Shown in pieces: positions 11,814 to 23,724 of a stretch of 64,000 nt of DNA (its first letter is position 1; each line of letters starts with the position of its first letter). The notes under the pieces were generated by a model. That model was given only the letters and a program-made list of their open reading frames with translations. It searched no databases and was not told the DNA's origin. The DNA is taken from positions 5,214,401 through 5,278,400 of the forward strand of contig NC_050191.1 of NCBI RefSeq assembly GCF_008315115.2, read 5' to 3'. The position numbers and the translations under genes are program-made. The DNA comes from Sander lucioperca. Lineage: Eukaryota > Chordata > Actinopteri > Perciformes > Percidae.

Positions 11814-12000
11814 GCATATCAACACAACAAAGAGCTGCAGAAAGTTCCCCTTCATCAACCTGCAGAGAAACAAAATTTAAACACTGAAACATGTTCTGGT
11901 GTTCTTAACAGCTGATCTACTCGTTCTTTACCAGGTGTTCCTGTAAGACGTTGTAGTCCCTGAAACCTCATTTCCTAATCCTTCTATTTCTTCTCCTTCA

Positions 12001-12075
12001 GCTCACCTCAAAGATGATAGAGCCAAAGCTTTATAAACTGAAGGTTGAGGGTTCAAATCCCCAGTGTGTTTTCCT
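12001..12075 (+). repeat. second tRNA-like repeat, copy 1
   Basis: Contains GATGATAGAGCC and a good B box GGGTTCAAATCCCC. Near-identical to 15139-15213 and related to 59093-59160. No confident cloverleaf, so a tRNA-derived repeat is the likelier reading. Confidence 0.3.
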
Positions 12076-12214
12076 TCAGAGGACTGTATCATGAAGACAC
12101 TCAAAGCTGATAACTGTCATGTCTGATTGAATCAAATTTCCATAAAAAAAAAAAAAAAAAAAAAAACTTAGTTTGCTTTGTTACTATTTATTACATTTTA
12201 AGGGATTTAAGCAA

Positions 12215-12610
12215 CATGATCTCACAGAATTCCATGAAATGAACACGGCCCCTTAACTCAAAATCTGTGGCAGTTTCGCACATTCTGTGATGGGCCCACG
12301 GAAGAATTTCGTTAAATAAACACGGCCCCTTAAGTTAAGGAAAAGTTCGTGGGTAGGCTTACGGTTCTGTGACACACAGGAAGAGTGGGACGGGTGGGTT
12401 CAGGAAAAGGTCGTGGGTGGGTTTACGGTTCGGCACACGAGAAGAACAGGACGGAAAAGAAGAAAGCGACATGTGACAAACTTGACATGTGGGACACGAA
12501 CCCAAGTCTCCTGGGCGAAAGTCCTATATTTGACCCATCCAACCCCCCAACCTACCTCCTTACGCGGAATTTCAGCCTTACATAGTACTCGCTACCGTAG
12601 TCGCTCTTAA
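12215..12610. repeat. dispersed teleost repeat with tRNA-like segment
   Basis: Contains AACACGGCCCCTTAA twice and GGAAAAGGTCGTGGGTGGG. It ends with a segment whose minus strand reads CCCAGGAGACTTGGGTTCG, a B-box-like stretch. The same family (GGTCGTGGGTGGGTGTACGG, CTCTCCTGGTGAAAGTCCT) is inserted in the broken B30.2 exon at 55720-56150. Confidence 0.45.
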
Positions 12611-12744
12611 TGCTTTTTTTGCTCTTAATCATCTTCTCATTGACTTTACATTGGCATTGTTTTCCGTGGTGGCCACAGAGATTTTTCACACATTCTGTGC
12701 CACCACCGCGTAATGCGCTGTTAACAGTTTGTGATCATTTCAGA

Positions 12745-13090
12745 GGTTGGCAGGCAAAAACTTATAACAAATGTAATCCAAAAGGCTAGCAGACAAGGAA
12801 GAAAGACCACAAAACCAAGACACGGAGCCCAAGACTAATACATCCACCGACAAGACAAGAAGACACGACAATAATCCGATAAGAGACAAAGACAGGACAG
12901 ACACTAAATACACTAGGTAATGAGGTCGAAACAAGGGACAGGTGACACAAGGCTCAGAAACAGGTGGAACACATCATAGCCGGGCAGACAGTCACAAAGT
13001 CAGGAAAACACAAGGCAGGAAGTAAAACAAGACATGACAAGACAGAAAAACAGACTATCAAAATAAAACAGGAAACTGAAACAGTTATTG
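12745..13090 (-). mobile_element. LTR fragment, reverse orientation
   Basis: Its reverse complement resembles the solo LTR at 47965-50061: TTTTATTTTG, TCTGTCTTGTC, CACCTGTTTCTGAGCCTTG and GTGTATTTAGT occur in the same order. No internal retroviral-type coding region is attached. Confidence 0.45.
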
Positions 13091-13209
13091 TGAAAAATAA
13101 TCTTTTCAAAAACAATTGGCACCTGGCACTAAGAGTACTCAAGCCTAACTAGCCAATCACTTGAGACAGGTAAGGGGGAGGAACAGGGAACTTAAAACAC
13201 AAACACTTC

Positions 13210-13425
13210 TGAGAGGCTGACATCTACCTCCTGTTGGACAGGTTTTGACATGACGTGTTTTCTAGACTTGGACTGAAGTTGTGAGGGTGTGCCGTTGTCC
13301 TCAGATCAGACGCACACAGAGACCAGGACGGACGAGGAAGAAAAGAGCAGCTTTGTCTTTGCCAGTGTTTCCTCGAAAAAATGAAGTTGGAAAGTTTCTA
13401 AATCGACCTGAAGTGAGTTCAGCAG
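13210..13425 (+). other. possible noncoding first exon, copy 1
   Basis: Segment with GGTGTGCCG, AGACGCACACAGAGACCA and GTGAGTTCAGCAG, followed by a donor GTGAGA at 13426. It is duplicated at 15556-15766. The pyrin exon of gene 2 begins after an acceptor (TTTGCAG at 31090-31096), so it needs an upstream noncoding exon. This pair is the best candidate seen on the + strand. It is an inference; no promoter motif supports it. Confidence 0.25.
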
Positions 13426-13689
13426 GTGAGAATCCTAGCAGAGGAATCTGTTAATGTCTGATTGTCAGCTTTGATCACATTGTGCTGTGTCTCTGTTTAG
13501 CTGGACAGTAGAAAGGTTTCTTTATGCTGATTGGATGATTCAACATATCTATCTTAATTATTCTGTAGAATTTCCCTCTGGGTTAAAAACCAATGATTTT
13601 AGAAAGTTTTACATGTACATTTTGTCGTGTTTCATAAGTACAACCAACAGCAGTTTGATTGTAATCTGAGTTCACGTCATCAGTGAAAA

Positions 13690-14552
13690 ATGCAGGGAGT
13701 GTCTGAACTGGTCTGACAATTTGGATCAACTTGGCTCAGGTTCCTTTTTTTAAACCCTTAATACTCTGAAATTAAGTGCATGGATGAAGTGTTCATTGCT
13801 CGAATACAGCCATCTTCAAACACTAATGGTACGTGTCCACTGCCAAGGGTAATTTCCATGCTTTCCATTCATTGTCTATGTGAGCAGCCGTGCAATGCAT
13901 TCTGGTAGCGTTGCTGCACACACACCTGTGAGCATTGGGAGACTATACAGTGATTTGGGTTATGCGCGTTTAGCCAAAAAAATGGACGTAGCATTAGTGC
14001 TGCACCCATTGGTTTGAAGTTTTTGCATGAAATACATGAAAAATGCATAAGTCAACTTCTTGTTGGGTAGAGCTAATGAAAGCAAATTGAAAATATCTCC
14101 AAAATCATAAATCAATGTGGGTACTACATTTCGTGACTATAGGAGCAACCATGTCCAACTTAAGGCCTTGCAAACATTAGGGGGCGATTTGTGCGCCAAC
14201 TTTGGTGAGTTTTTGAGTATATCGAGGATGTCAAAAATGCATTGAAAGGCTAAAACTAATTGGGGGATGCTATAGAGCCACCATGCCACGCCCAAGCCCA
14301 AATGCGACATCAGATCGAAATAATTACTAGTTTGAACATGGCTGCAAAATTGTAAGAGTTTTTGTGCATCCTGAAGTCCTCAGATGTGTTTGTACAACGA
14401 TAGAATGAAAATTAACACACAATATTCAAGATGACTGATTTCTTGTTAGGCCAGGTCCATGGGAGCGAGTGAGAAAAAGATGGAAGAGAGAGTAGATGAC
14501 GATGTGGTAAGGAGTAGACAAATTAACAGGGGCTCTCAGAAAGGGAGGGAGG

Positions 14553-14600
<48 letters not shown>

Positions 14601-15060
14601 GCGCGTTATGTGCTCCTCACGTCATAACGTCAACAAGCAGTCAAAGTTAGCAGCTGTCAGATAACCTAACTGCTTAAGCTTACAGTGAAAATGCTAGCGG
14701 TTGGCCTGTTGGGTAGCTGAAAAGTCTGTGTGATCTATAAAATCAGTGTTGATACAAGCATCAGTGTTCCTTGAATTGCTTAATTAGCTTATCTTGTATT
14801 GGTGCTCTTTTCCAGGGCATATACTACTCTCAGCTTTATTGTAGCTTTTGGGAAGGGTTATGGTTATTGTATTTAGCAGACACTTTTTACAATAGTTAAA
14901 ATTAACAGTAAACTGTTTTTAAAGTTGCTAAGCCAATATTGATTTATTATATATATTGATAATATTTATTTTTAAGAGGACTGTCTGCAGGGGAATGTGT
15001 CTGACCAATCACGGTGGGTGTGGGCCGCCTGGGCCAAAAATGCCAGGGCCAATTTTTTGT
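13690..15060. other. intergenic, no gene seen
   Basis: Between the two halves of the tandem duplication. It holds a (TG)n microsatellite at 14558-14597 and otherwise unique-looking AT-rich DNA with no supported frame. Confidence 0.35.
14558..14597. repeat. (TG)n microsatellite
   Basis: About 20 TG units, with GCG interruptions at the right end. Confidence 0.9.
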
Positions 15061-15138
15061 CCCAGTCCAGCCCTGTGTTCCTGTAAAATGTTGTCACTGA
15101 AACCTCTATAACCTAATCCTTCTGTTTCTTCTCCTTCA

Positions 15139-15213
15139 GCTCACTTCAAAGATGATAGAGCCACAGCGTTATAAACTGAAGGTTGAGGGTTCAAATCCCC
15201 AGTGTGTTTTCCT
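15139..15213 (+). repeat. second tRNA-like repeat, copy 2
   Basis: About 95 percent like 12001-12075 by eye, including GAGGGTTCAAATCCCCAGTG. It is part of the tandem duplication 11945-13830 / 15070-16660. Confidence 0.3.
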
Positions 15214-15555
15214 TCAGAGGACTGATTCATGAAGACACTTAGAGCTGATCACAGTCATGTCTGATTGAATCAATTTTCCATTAAAAAGAAAACCTTTGTT
15301 ACTATTCATTACATTTAAGGGATTTAAGGGATAACCCTAAAAACCCTGGTTTGTAAGGGACTTTTGGGGGGGTTCCAGGGTTTCTAAAGCCTCTCAAAAA
15401 TGTGAATGTTAAAAATATTTTTTTCAAAAACAATTGGCACCTGCGAGTAAGAATAGCCCTCTGGCAGGAGGTACAGGTGGCTCAAGAGCAGGACTAATAG
15501 TCTCAAAAACAGTTTCTTTCCCTGGGCCATCAGGTCCCTGAATTCATAAAGTGTG

Positions 15556-15766
15556 TGACATCTACCTCCTGTTGGACAGGTTTTGACGTGACGTTTTCTT
15601 TAGACTGGACTTTGGACTTAAGTCATGAGGGTGTGCCGGCGTCCTCGGATCAGACGCACACAGAGACCATGGACAGACGAGGAAGAAAAGAGCTTTGTCT
15701 CTGCCAGTGTTTCCTCGACAAATAAAGTTGGAAAGTCTTTAAATTGACCTGAAGTGAGTTCAGCAG
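15556..15766 (+). other. possible noncoding first exon, copy 2
   Basis: Near-copy of 13210-13425 with the same donor GTGAGA at 15767. It is slightly closer to gene 2. Retention of the splice donor in both copies is the only direct hint of function. Confidence 0.25.
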
Positions 15767-16047
15767 GTGAGAATCCTAGCAGAGGAATCTGTTAATGTCT
15801 GATAATCAGCTTTGATCACATTGTGCTGTGTCTCTGTTTAACTGGAGAGTAAGGTTTCTTTATGCTGTTTGGCTGATTTAAAATATCAATTTTAAATATT
15901 CTGTAGAATTTCTCTCTGGGTTAAAGACCAATGATTTTAGAAAGTTTTACATGTAAAGTTGTTTGTGTTTCTTAAGTACAACCAACAGCAGTTTGATAGT
16001 AATCTGAGTTCACGTCATCAGTGAAAAATGCAGGGAGTGTCTGAACT

Positions 16048-16502
16048 AAGGCCTGTACTATGAATCAAGATCAACATGCCCAGGATGTATTTCAGTTCCC
16101 CAGCTTCACCTAACCTAACAACCGCGGTCCCGCATAAGCTGTATCACGACGGTGGTTAACATCTAGTTCAATCAACCCAGGGTTTCCCAATCCAGCGATG
16201 TGCCTTCACATAAAAGAGGATCATGAGAGCAAATAAAATATATGAAAACATAATTCAAACCGATGTGCGCATTGGCAACACACAGCTCAACAAGCCGACA
16301 AATAACCTATACATAATTCCCTCCGCAGAAAATCTATATCTTTCGTAAAGATACCCATTAGGGAATGTTAACGGGGTTCAGCATAAGTTACCACGGTGAT
16401 GTAACCTGTTAACAAGTGATCTACCATCGTGATACAGAAAACCCTGGGTTGAACCTGAAGTTACCTCGTTAACGCCAAATCTTGCTTCATACTACAGGCC
16501 TT
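16048..16502. mobile_element. 455-bp non-autonomous terminal-inverted-repeat element
   Basis: Ends are AAGGCCTGTACTATGAA and ...TACTACAGGCCTT, an inverted repeat. It splits a sequence that is continuous at 13695-13730 (TGTCTGAACTGGTCTGACA), which proves insertion. The start GGCCTGTACTA resembles PIF/Harbinger-type fish elements; the superfamily is not settled because the target duplication is unclear. A relative with expanded interior is at 56249-57999 in the opposite orientation. Confidence 0.6.
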
Positions 16503-16659
16503 GGGTCTGACAGCTTGGATCAACTTGGCTCAGGTTCCTTTGTTTTTAAACCCTAAATACTGTGAAGTTAAGTGCATCAATTAAGTGTTCAAACACTAAT
16601 GGTACATGTCCACTGCCAATGGTTATTTCCTTGGTTGCCATTCATTGTCTATGTCCAGG

Positions 16660-17430
16660 AGAATCACCTTGGGAACATGGAATTAACAATTTCGGCCTTC
16701 ACAAAAAAACTGATGGTTGAGCAGGCGTTGTAAGACCCGGCAGACGTGCTGGATGTGGGTCTAGAGGTCTGGGGGGACAGAAAAGGATATCCTCCAAGTA
16801 GACAAAAACAAACGTATAAAGCATATCACAAAGCACATAATTTACAAGAACCTGAAAGACTGCTGAGGCATTGTTTTTTTTTTTTTTTTTTCCACCACCA
16901 CCCCCCGTCTTCGGAGGACAACTTTATTTTTATTATAGAGAAATATTTTTTATATACACAGTATGTTACATTCAGATTTAGAATTACATTCAGTGCATTA
17001 ATGGTTGCCCCACCATGACCATTCACCCTGTTTTAGTGAGACCCTGGATCCATGTAAGGGCAGGGGGGATTAAAGCACCACGTACGAAGTGTAATACATA
17101 ACACATAAAACGCGACAAGGTGACGAACAGAACAACAGAGGGAAGTGAGAGGACAATAACAGAACTGACAAGACGGGACTGGACAGGACAGTTGACAAAC
17201 ACAAGGACGTATTATTAGTAATTGGGTAGAATGATCTACGATTCATATTGAGTGATCACGGTTTTCGTGTTTGAAGGAAGTTGGAAAAACATGTTATGTG
17301 TGTTAAGTGTGGATGGTGTTGATAGTGTGTGTACGTGTGTATGAGTAAAGTGGTTATTGCAAGGGAGAAATAAATTAAAAAAAAGTGGAAAATAGAATAA
17401 TTACAGTTTTTCTTGATTGCTTTGACCTGC
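16660..17430. other. intergenic, no gene seen
   Basis: Contains a 20-bp poly(T) run at 16874-16893 followed by CCACCACCACC. Possibly the tail of a reverse-strand retroelement, but no coding part could be matched. Confidence 0.3.
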
Positions 17431-17446
17431 TTAAAGAAACTGGGAT

Positions 17447-17448
<2 letters not shown>

Positions 17449-17487
<39 letters not shown>

Positions 17488-17509
17488 TACACACACAGAG
17501 ACACACACA

Positions 17510-17546
<37 letters not shown>

Positions 17547-17582
17547 ACACACACACAAACACACACACACACACACACACGC

Positions 17583-17679
<97 letters not shown>

Positions 17680-17729
17680 GAGACACACACACAACACACA
17701 CACAGACACACAAACACACAAAGACAGAG

Positions 17730-17758
<29 letters not shown>
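17449..17758. repeat. compound (CA)n/(ACAG)n microsatellite
   Basis: 310 bp of CA repeats with a central (ACAG)8-type block at 17585-17618 and interspersed CAAA and CAGAGA. It is flanked by two copies of the same roughly 50-bp sequence (17404-17455 and 17930-17979). Confidence 0.9.
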
Positions 17759-17762
<4 letters not shown>

Positions 17763-18406
17763 GCTAAAGTCTTGTACTAACCGTGAGAAAACACTGACTT
17801 CTACCTCCACTTTTGTGTGTGTTCAGGGTGTCTGACATTTCGGTCCGGTGGTGATGTGTGACTAGTCACGTTTTTAGTCTCAGTTAAAAAAACAAAAACA
17901 AAGTACCTCAGAGAACTTTCTTCCATTTACAGTTGTTCTTGATTGCTTTGACCTGCTTAAAGAAACTGGGATCCACTCGGTTTTCATCATCACTGTCTCA
18001 GCAGAGCAGAAGACACCTCTTGCAAATGTGTTAACGTTTAATCTCATTGGATTGACACATTTTCCCCACCCCCCACACCTTTTAGCAGAACAGTTAACAT
18101 GGATATCATTCAAGCAGTCCGAACTCCATTGTTTTAGTTATGGTAACCAAACAGAAAGCATCTGTTCCTAACTATTAGCAACTACCTCCATCAGTATGAC
18201 ATCACTGAAGCACCTGTTTGACACTCCTTCACACAAATCTTCAATTAGCAGTCAGTCTGCAGACCTTAAAGTTGCAGCGTCTGTGTTGTTCTCTGCCAAC
18301 ATGGATGGAAGAGGTCTAAGACAGAAGAGACTGAGTATCAATAGTGGCTATTTCTTATACTCTACAGTAATAGATGTTTATACTTTACTGTAATAGATTT
18401 TATTTT

Positions 18407-19357
18407 CATTTTATTTTTTGTCATTAAAGTTTTTATTTCTTCATACACACATAAACATACGATCAAACTCAAGAACAAACACTGACCCCAACATCAACAG
18501 ACAGTATATCCAGCATACCACCCCCATATACAAAGGCCTCCTGCAAATTGACATTTCCTTTTTTTGAAACATCCAAAATATACATTCAGTACCATGTCTA
18601 CAAATTTTTCCATATGCTCTACCTACAAAAAAATACGTTCAGGTCCTCCTAAAATGTTCTTCTTCGTTGTTACTGTGATTCTAGCCAACATGCGTTCTTA
18701 CGATGCAACTTCTGACATAATTTCCATCCATTTTTTAACATCTGGGGCGACTGTACTCTTCCATACTCTGAGAATTGTTCGAGCAGCTGTGACCATCCCA
18801 ACTTTTAAAACCCCTTGTTCATATTTAGAAAATAAGTAAATTTACCCTTTGTGATACAGTCTTTTATTTGTAAATATTTCCAAAAATGACCTTTATATTC
18901 CAGATTATATTTTTGCATAATATCAGCAAACGACATGAACACTCCCTCCACACACAGGTCATTTATTTTGTGTATCCCTCTTACAAGCCATTGATTCCAG
19001 TAAACACATTTCTTCCAAATACGTATGGCTGGGTTATACCATAGAGAGGCGTAAGGTTGTCTTACTGTAAGTGCGAAATACCATATATTTTATGAATTTC
19101 TCTCCAGACTGCTTTAGAATAAGACAACACTGGGTTTGAAAAATAATTATGCCCAGAAGTTGTTACACCATGTGAGAGGACATCCAGAGGTTGCAACGGG
19201 CTAGTTAGTTCCCTTTCAATTTTGATCCAGCTCAGCTCCTGATCTATCCCCTTCCAATGTTTTATCATTCTAGACATTTCGAATGATAGATTATATAATC
19301 TTACATTAGGTAGACCCATACCTTCCTTATTTTAATTTTTTTAATTTCTTATACTCT
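18407..19357 (-). mobile_element. 5'-truncated L1/Tx1-type LINE fragment
   Basis: The minus strand 19330-18840 reads as the C-terminal end of an L1/Tx1-type ORF2: GMGLPNVRLYNLSFEMSRM, then KHWKGIDQELSWIKIE and further. The 3' tail lies at the left. It is flanked by a 15-bp target duplication AATAGATTTTATTTT (18392-18406 and 19358-19372), proving target-primed insertion into the Tc1-like element. Confidence 0.65.
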
Positions 19358-20583
19358 AATAGATTTTATTTTGGTTTACATGTATTTTGTGTAATATTTA
19401 CAGTATTTCAGTTTTCAGCCACAGTTTCAAAATTAGGATCAATGGAATCAATAAAATTTGCATCAAAGCATTTCTGATTCTGGATCCAATTCTTTGCAAG
19501 AAGGCAAATTTGTCAACAAATGTCACTGGCATGAAAGCTACGTACAGTAATAGGCTACAATGACAGGCAATGGTGCACTGATTCCCACTGAGTGCTGTAT
19601 TTAATATATTGGTGTCCACTGTGTAATGGTTGATTGGAAGAGCTCATACACTTGTTTGCAAGTTGTGTTGTTTGAAGGCAAAATTTTCTTTTGCTGCATA
19701 TTTTAAATGTTTTGGCACGGTTAGAGCCTTTTGCAAACAAAATGTGTCATTTTCAATTCAATTCAATTCAATTCAATTTTATTTATAGTATCAAATCATA
19801 ACAAGAGTTATCTCGAGACACTTTACAGATAGAGTAGGTCTAGACCAAACTCTGTACTTTACGAAGCCCCAACTATTACAGTGGTTGCCTCAAGAGCAAG
19901 CATTAGCAGTAGCTATTGCGACAGTGGCAAGGAAAAACTCCCTTTTTTTTGTTAGGAAGAAACCTCGGACAGACCCAGACTCTTGGTAGGCGGTGTCTGA
20001 CGGCACCAGTTGGGGGAGTGGTGAATGGTGGCAATAATAGTCATAATAAAGATAGTGAAGCAGTGATCACAATGGTAGTCATAGTAGTTCATGTCATAGT
20101 AGGGCACAGCAGGGCGTTACGGGGTGTAGTGTGGCACAGCAGCCTGGGTGGACGCGGTTGGACGCGGCAGGACGCAGTCGGACACTGCGGGGAAACGCAG
20201 AGCGTAGCAGGGTGTAGTAAGTCCATAGCGTCAGCTGCACCCAGGACCCCGGTGTAGGTGCCACCCAATTCCAAGGCGATGTTCTGGGTGAAGAAGAAGC
20301 AAAGGGACTCCGGGGAGAAAACTCCCCAGAGATAGGTTAGTAACAGGCATTTCTGGGACTAAGATGCACACAAAAGGAGACAAGTGAAAAGAGAGAAGAG
20401 GGAGCGGCTCATTGTGTCCTTGGAAGGAGCTTCCCACAGCAGTCTAGAGTTATAATAGTATAACTAAGAGAGGCAGGCTAAAGAGAGGGGCCCTGGACCG
20501 GGCTCGTACTCTCCCCTGCCGGAACGGGCTTGTACTTCCTGCCTCCCTCTACTCTACTCTACTATGCTGCAACTCCTCACTCC

Positions 20584-23500
20584 CTAACTATAAGCTTTAT
20601 CAAAGATGATGGTTTTCAGTTTATTCTTAAATGTGGCGACGGTGTCAGCCCCCCGAACCCAAGTTGGGAGCTGGTTCCACAGGAGAGGAGCCTGGTAGCT
20701 GAAGGCTCTGGCTCCCATTCTACTTTTAGAGACTCTAGGAACCACAAGTAGCTCTGAGTTCTGGGAGCGTAGTGCTCTAGTGGGACAATAAGGTACTAAA
20801 AGCTCTTCTATGTATGATGGTGCTTGACCATTTAGTGCTTTGTAGGTCAGGAGAAGGATTTTAAATTCAATCCTGGATTTTACAGGAAGCCAATGCAGAG
20901 AAGCTAATACAGGAGAAATGTGATCTCTTTTGTTAGTTCTTGTCAGAACACGTGCTGCAGCATTCTGGATCAGCTGGAGGGTCTTGAGGGACTTATTTGA
21001 GCAGCCTGATAGTAAAGAATTACAGTAGTCCAGCCGGGAAGTTACGAATGCATGGACTAGTTTTTCAGCATCGTTTTGAGACAGGATGTTCCTGATTTTG
21101 GCAATGTTACGAAGATGGAAAAAGGCTGTTCTTGAGGTTTGTTTTAAGTGGGCGTTAAAGGATAGATCCTGGTCAAAAATGACTCCTAGATTTCTGACAG
21201 TAGTGCTGGAGGCCAGGGCAATACCATCTAGGGTAGCTATATATTTAGATAATGAAGTTCGGTGGTGCTTGGGTCCCAGCACAATAACTTCCGTTTTGTT
21301 TGAGTTCAACATCAGAAAATTGTGGGTCATCCAGGATTTTATATCTTTAATGCACGCTTGAAGTTTAGCTAACTGACCGCTTTCGTCTGGCTTGATTGAC
21401 AGATATAATTGGGTGTCGTCTGCGTAACAGTGAAAGTTAATTGAGTGTTTCCTAATAATATTGCCTAGAGGAAGCATATATAAAGAGAATAGAATTGGTC
21501 CAAGCACTGAGCCTTGAGGAACGCCATGGCTAACTTTAGCGTATTTGGATGGTTTATCGTTAATATTAACAAATTGGGATCGCTCAGAAAAATAGGACTT
21601 AAACCAGCTTAGTGCGATTCCTTTAATGCCAACTAAATGTTCCAGTCTCTGTAAGAGGATGGTATGGTCAATAGTGTCGAATGCAGCACTAAGATCTAAT
21701 AAGACAAGTACGGAGACAAGTCCTTTGTCAGCAGCAGTTAGAAGGTCGTTAGTGATTTTCACCAGTGCCGTCTCTGTGCTATGATGCATTCTAAATCCTG
21801 ACTGAAAGTCTTCAAATAGACTATTTCTATGCAGAAAGTCACACAATTGATTAGCGACTACCTTCTCAAGGATTTTGGAGAGAAACGGGAGGTTAGATAT
21901 AGGTCTATAGTTGGCTAAGACCTCAGGGTCGAGGGTGGGTTTTTTCAGAATAGGTTTTATCACAGCTACTTTAAAAGACTGCGGTACGTGACCCGTTAAT
22001 AAGGACATATTGATCGTATCTAGTAATGTGGTGTTGACCACAGGTAGTGCTTCTTTAAGTAGCTTCGTTGGAATGGGGTCTAAGAGACAGGTAGTTGGCT
22101 TAGCTGAAGAGACCCTTAACATTAATTGTTGGAGGTCTAAAGGATAAAAGCCGTCTAAATAAGTATCAGGTCTTATCGTTCTCTCTAGCCCTCCTGCGCC
22201 CAATGGTGAGTCGTTGGAAGCTGTGGGCAGAAGGTGATGAATTTTTTCTCTAATTGTTATAATTTTATCATTAAAAAAGGTCATGAAGTCATCACTGCTC
22301 AGAGCTATAGGAATAGATGGCTCAATAGAGCTGTGACTATCTGTCAGCCTGGCTACAGTGCTGAAAAGAAACCTTGGGTTGTTCTTATTTTCTTCTATTA
22401 GTGTTGAGTAATAGTCTGATCTGGCATTTCTGAGGGCCCTCCTATAATTTTTTAGACTATCTTGCCAATCCACACGAGATTCTTCCAGTTTGGTGGAACG
22501 CCATTTACTTTCAAGTTTTCGTGAGATTTGTTTTAATTTGCGAGTTTGGGAGTTATACCAAGGTGCTAGTTTCCTTTCCTTCATCATCTTCTTTTTGAGA
22601 GGAGCAACCGAGTCTAAAGTAGTCCGTAGGCAGGCCGTAGCAGCGTCTACAAAGTTATCAAGTTGGGAGGGACTAGAGTTAACGTAACAGTCCTCTGTTA
22701 TATTAAGGCATGACATTGAGTTAAGTGCTGTTGGAATAGCTTCCTTAAATTTAGCTATAGCACTGTCAGATAAGCATCTAGTGTAGAAACTTTTATTTAA
22801 TTTCGTATAGTCTGGTAGTAGGAATTCGAAAGTTATTAAAAAATGGTCTGATAATAAAGGATTCTGCGGAAATACTATTAAATCGTCAATTTTGATGCCA
22901 TATTCTAGCACAAGGTCGAGGGTGTGGTTAAAACAGTGCGTGGCCTTATGCACCCTCTGACTGAAACCAATAGAATCTAGCAGTGAATTGAAAGCAGTAC
23001 TAAGGCTATTGCTCTCAATGTCCACATGGATATTCAAATCACCTACAATAAGTACTTTGTCTGATTGAAGGACTACGCATGATAAAAACTCTGAGAATTC
23101 AGATAAAAACTCAGAATATGGACCTGGTGCTCGGTAAACAACAACGAATATAATTGGCTGTACTGTTTTCCATGTTGGGTGTTGAAGATTAAGAACAAGG
23201 CTTTCAAACGAGTTATAATTTAGTTTAGGTTTAGGATTAATTAACAGGCTCGAGTCAAATATGGCTGCAACTCCCCCTCCTCGGCCTGAGCCTCGTGGAA
23301 TTTGGGTATTATTATGACTGGGAGGAGTGGCTTCGTTTAAACTAACATATTCGTCATGGCCCAGCCAGGTTTCGGTGAGGCAGAATAAATCAATGTGGTT
23401 ATCTGATATCAATTCGTTTACCAATAATGCTTTCGATGACAGAGATCTAATATTTAATAGCCCACATTTGATTTTCCTATTCTGTTCTGTCGTTGCAGTG

Positions 23501-23631
23501 GTTGTTTTAATTCCAATTAGGTTGTTTAGTATAGCACCTCTTTTATTAGTGTTTGGTTTAAACGGTCTCAGTCGGGGGACAGACACGGTGGTTATGGGAT
23601 TATGAATGGGTGATTGCTCTGAAGGGAGCAC
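20584..23631 (-). CDS. L2-type LINE ORF2, APE endonuclease plus reverse transcriptase
   Basis: About 1015 residues from the GTG at 23631; the frame is open back to the ORF1 stop at 23725. APE-type endonuclease: LLNIRSL (58-64), LTETWL (Glu 87), VVYRAPG, VGDLNIH (Asp 198, Asn 200) and LLSDHFL (His 263). Reverse transcriptase: NYRPISNLPF (574-583), LLDLSAAFDT (644-653), GVPQGSVLGPILFSLYM and CYADDTQLYL with YADD at 736-739. The C-terminal part is the usual LHWLPVKSRIEFK and RAFSYQAPLLWNQLP region. It nicks target DNA and copies element RNA in the nucleus. The first AUG is at residue 306, after the endonuclease, so initiation needs another mechanism. No internal stop. Confidence 0.88.
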   Translation of the reverse strand: MLPSEQSPIHNPITTVSVPRLRPFKPNTNKRGAILNNLIGIKTTTATTEQNRKIKCGLLNIRSLSSKALLVNELISDNHIDLFCLTETWLGHDEYVSLNEATPPSHNNTQIPRGSGRGGGVAAIFDSSLLINPKPKLNYNSFESLVLNLQHPTWKTVQPIIFVVVYRAPGPYSEFLSEFSEFLSCVVLQSDKVLIVGDLNIHVDIESNSLSTAFNSLLDSIGFSQRVHKATHCFNHTLDLVLEYGIKIDDLIVFPQNPLLSDHFLITFEFLLPDYTKLNKSFYTRCLSDSAIAKFKEAIPTALNSMSCLNITEDCYVNSSPSQLDNFVDAATACLRTTLDSVAPLKKKMMKERKLAPWYNSQTRKLKQISRKLESKWRSTKLEESRVDWQDSLKNYRRALRNARSDYYSTLIEENKNNPRFLFSTVARLTDSHSSIEPSIPIALSSDDFMTFFNDKIITIREKIHHLLPTASNDSPLGAGGLERTIRPDTYLDGFYPLDLQQLMLRVSSAKPTTCLLDPIPTKLLKEALPVVNTTLLDTINMSLLTGHVPQSFKVAVIKPILKKPTLDPEVLANYRPISNLPFLSKILEKVVANQLCDFLHRNSLFEDFQSGFRMHHSTETALVKITNDLLTAADKGLVSVLVLLDLSAAFDTIDHTILLQRLEHLVGIKGIALSWFKSYFSERSQFVNINDKPSKYAKVSHGVPQGSVLGPILFSLYMLPLGNIIRKHSINFHCYADDTQLYLSIKPDESGQLAKLQACIKDIKSWMTHNFLMLNSNKTEVIVLGPKHHRTSLSKYIATLDGIALASSTTVRNLGVIFDQDLSFNAHLKQTSRTAFFHLRNIAKIRNILSQNDAEKLVHAFVTSRLDYCNSLLSGCSNKSLKTLQLIQNAAARVLTRTNKRDHISPVLASLHWLPVKSRIEFKILLLTYKALNGQAPSYIEELLVPYCPTRALRSQNSELLVVPRVSKSRMGARAFSYQAPLLWNQLPTWVRGADTVATFKNKLKTIIFDKAYS

Positions 23632-23724
23632 AGAGGGGCGTATAGCGCTGTATCTCTGATTATTGACTTTGGGAGAGTGTGTCTGGTCAGTGTGCTTGTG
23701 GGAGTGTTTACGGGATGTAAACAG

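Noticed and set aside
16746..17018. 90-codon + frame across a poly(T) run
   Set aside because: Phe run from poly(T), no motif.
17256..17835. Several long frames on both strands through the CA repeat (Cys-Val or His-Thr polymers)
   Set aside because: Pure microsatellite translation; no start context, no domain, open on both strands for the same reason.
20089..20437. Small frames in the L2 3' UTR
   Set aside because: Lie in the noncoding tail of the element; no conserved motif.
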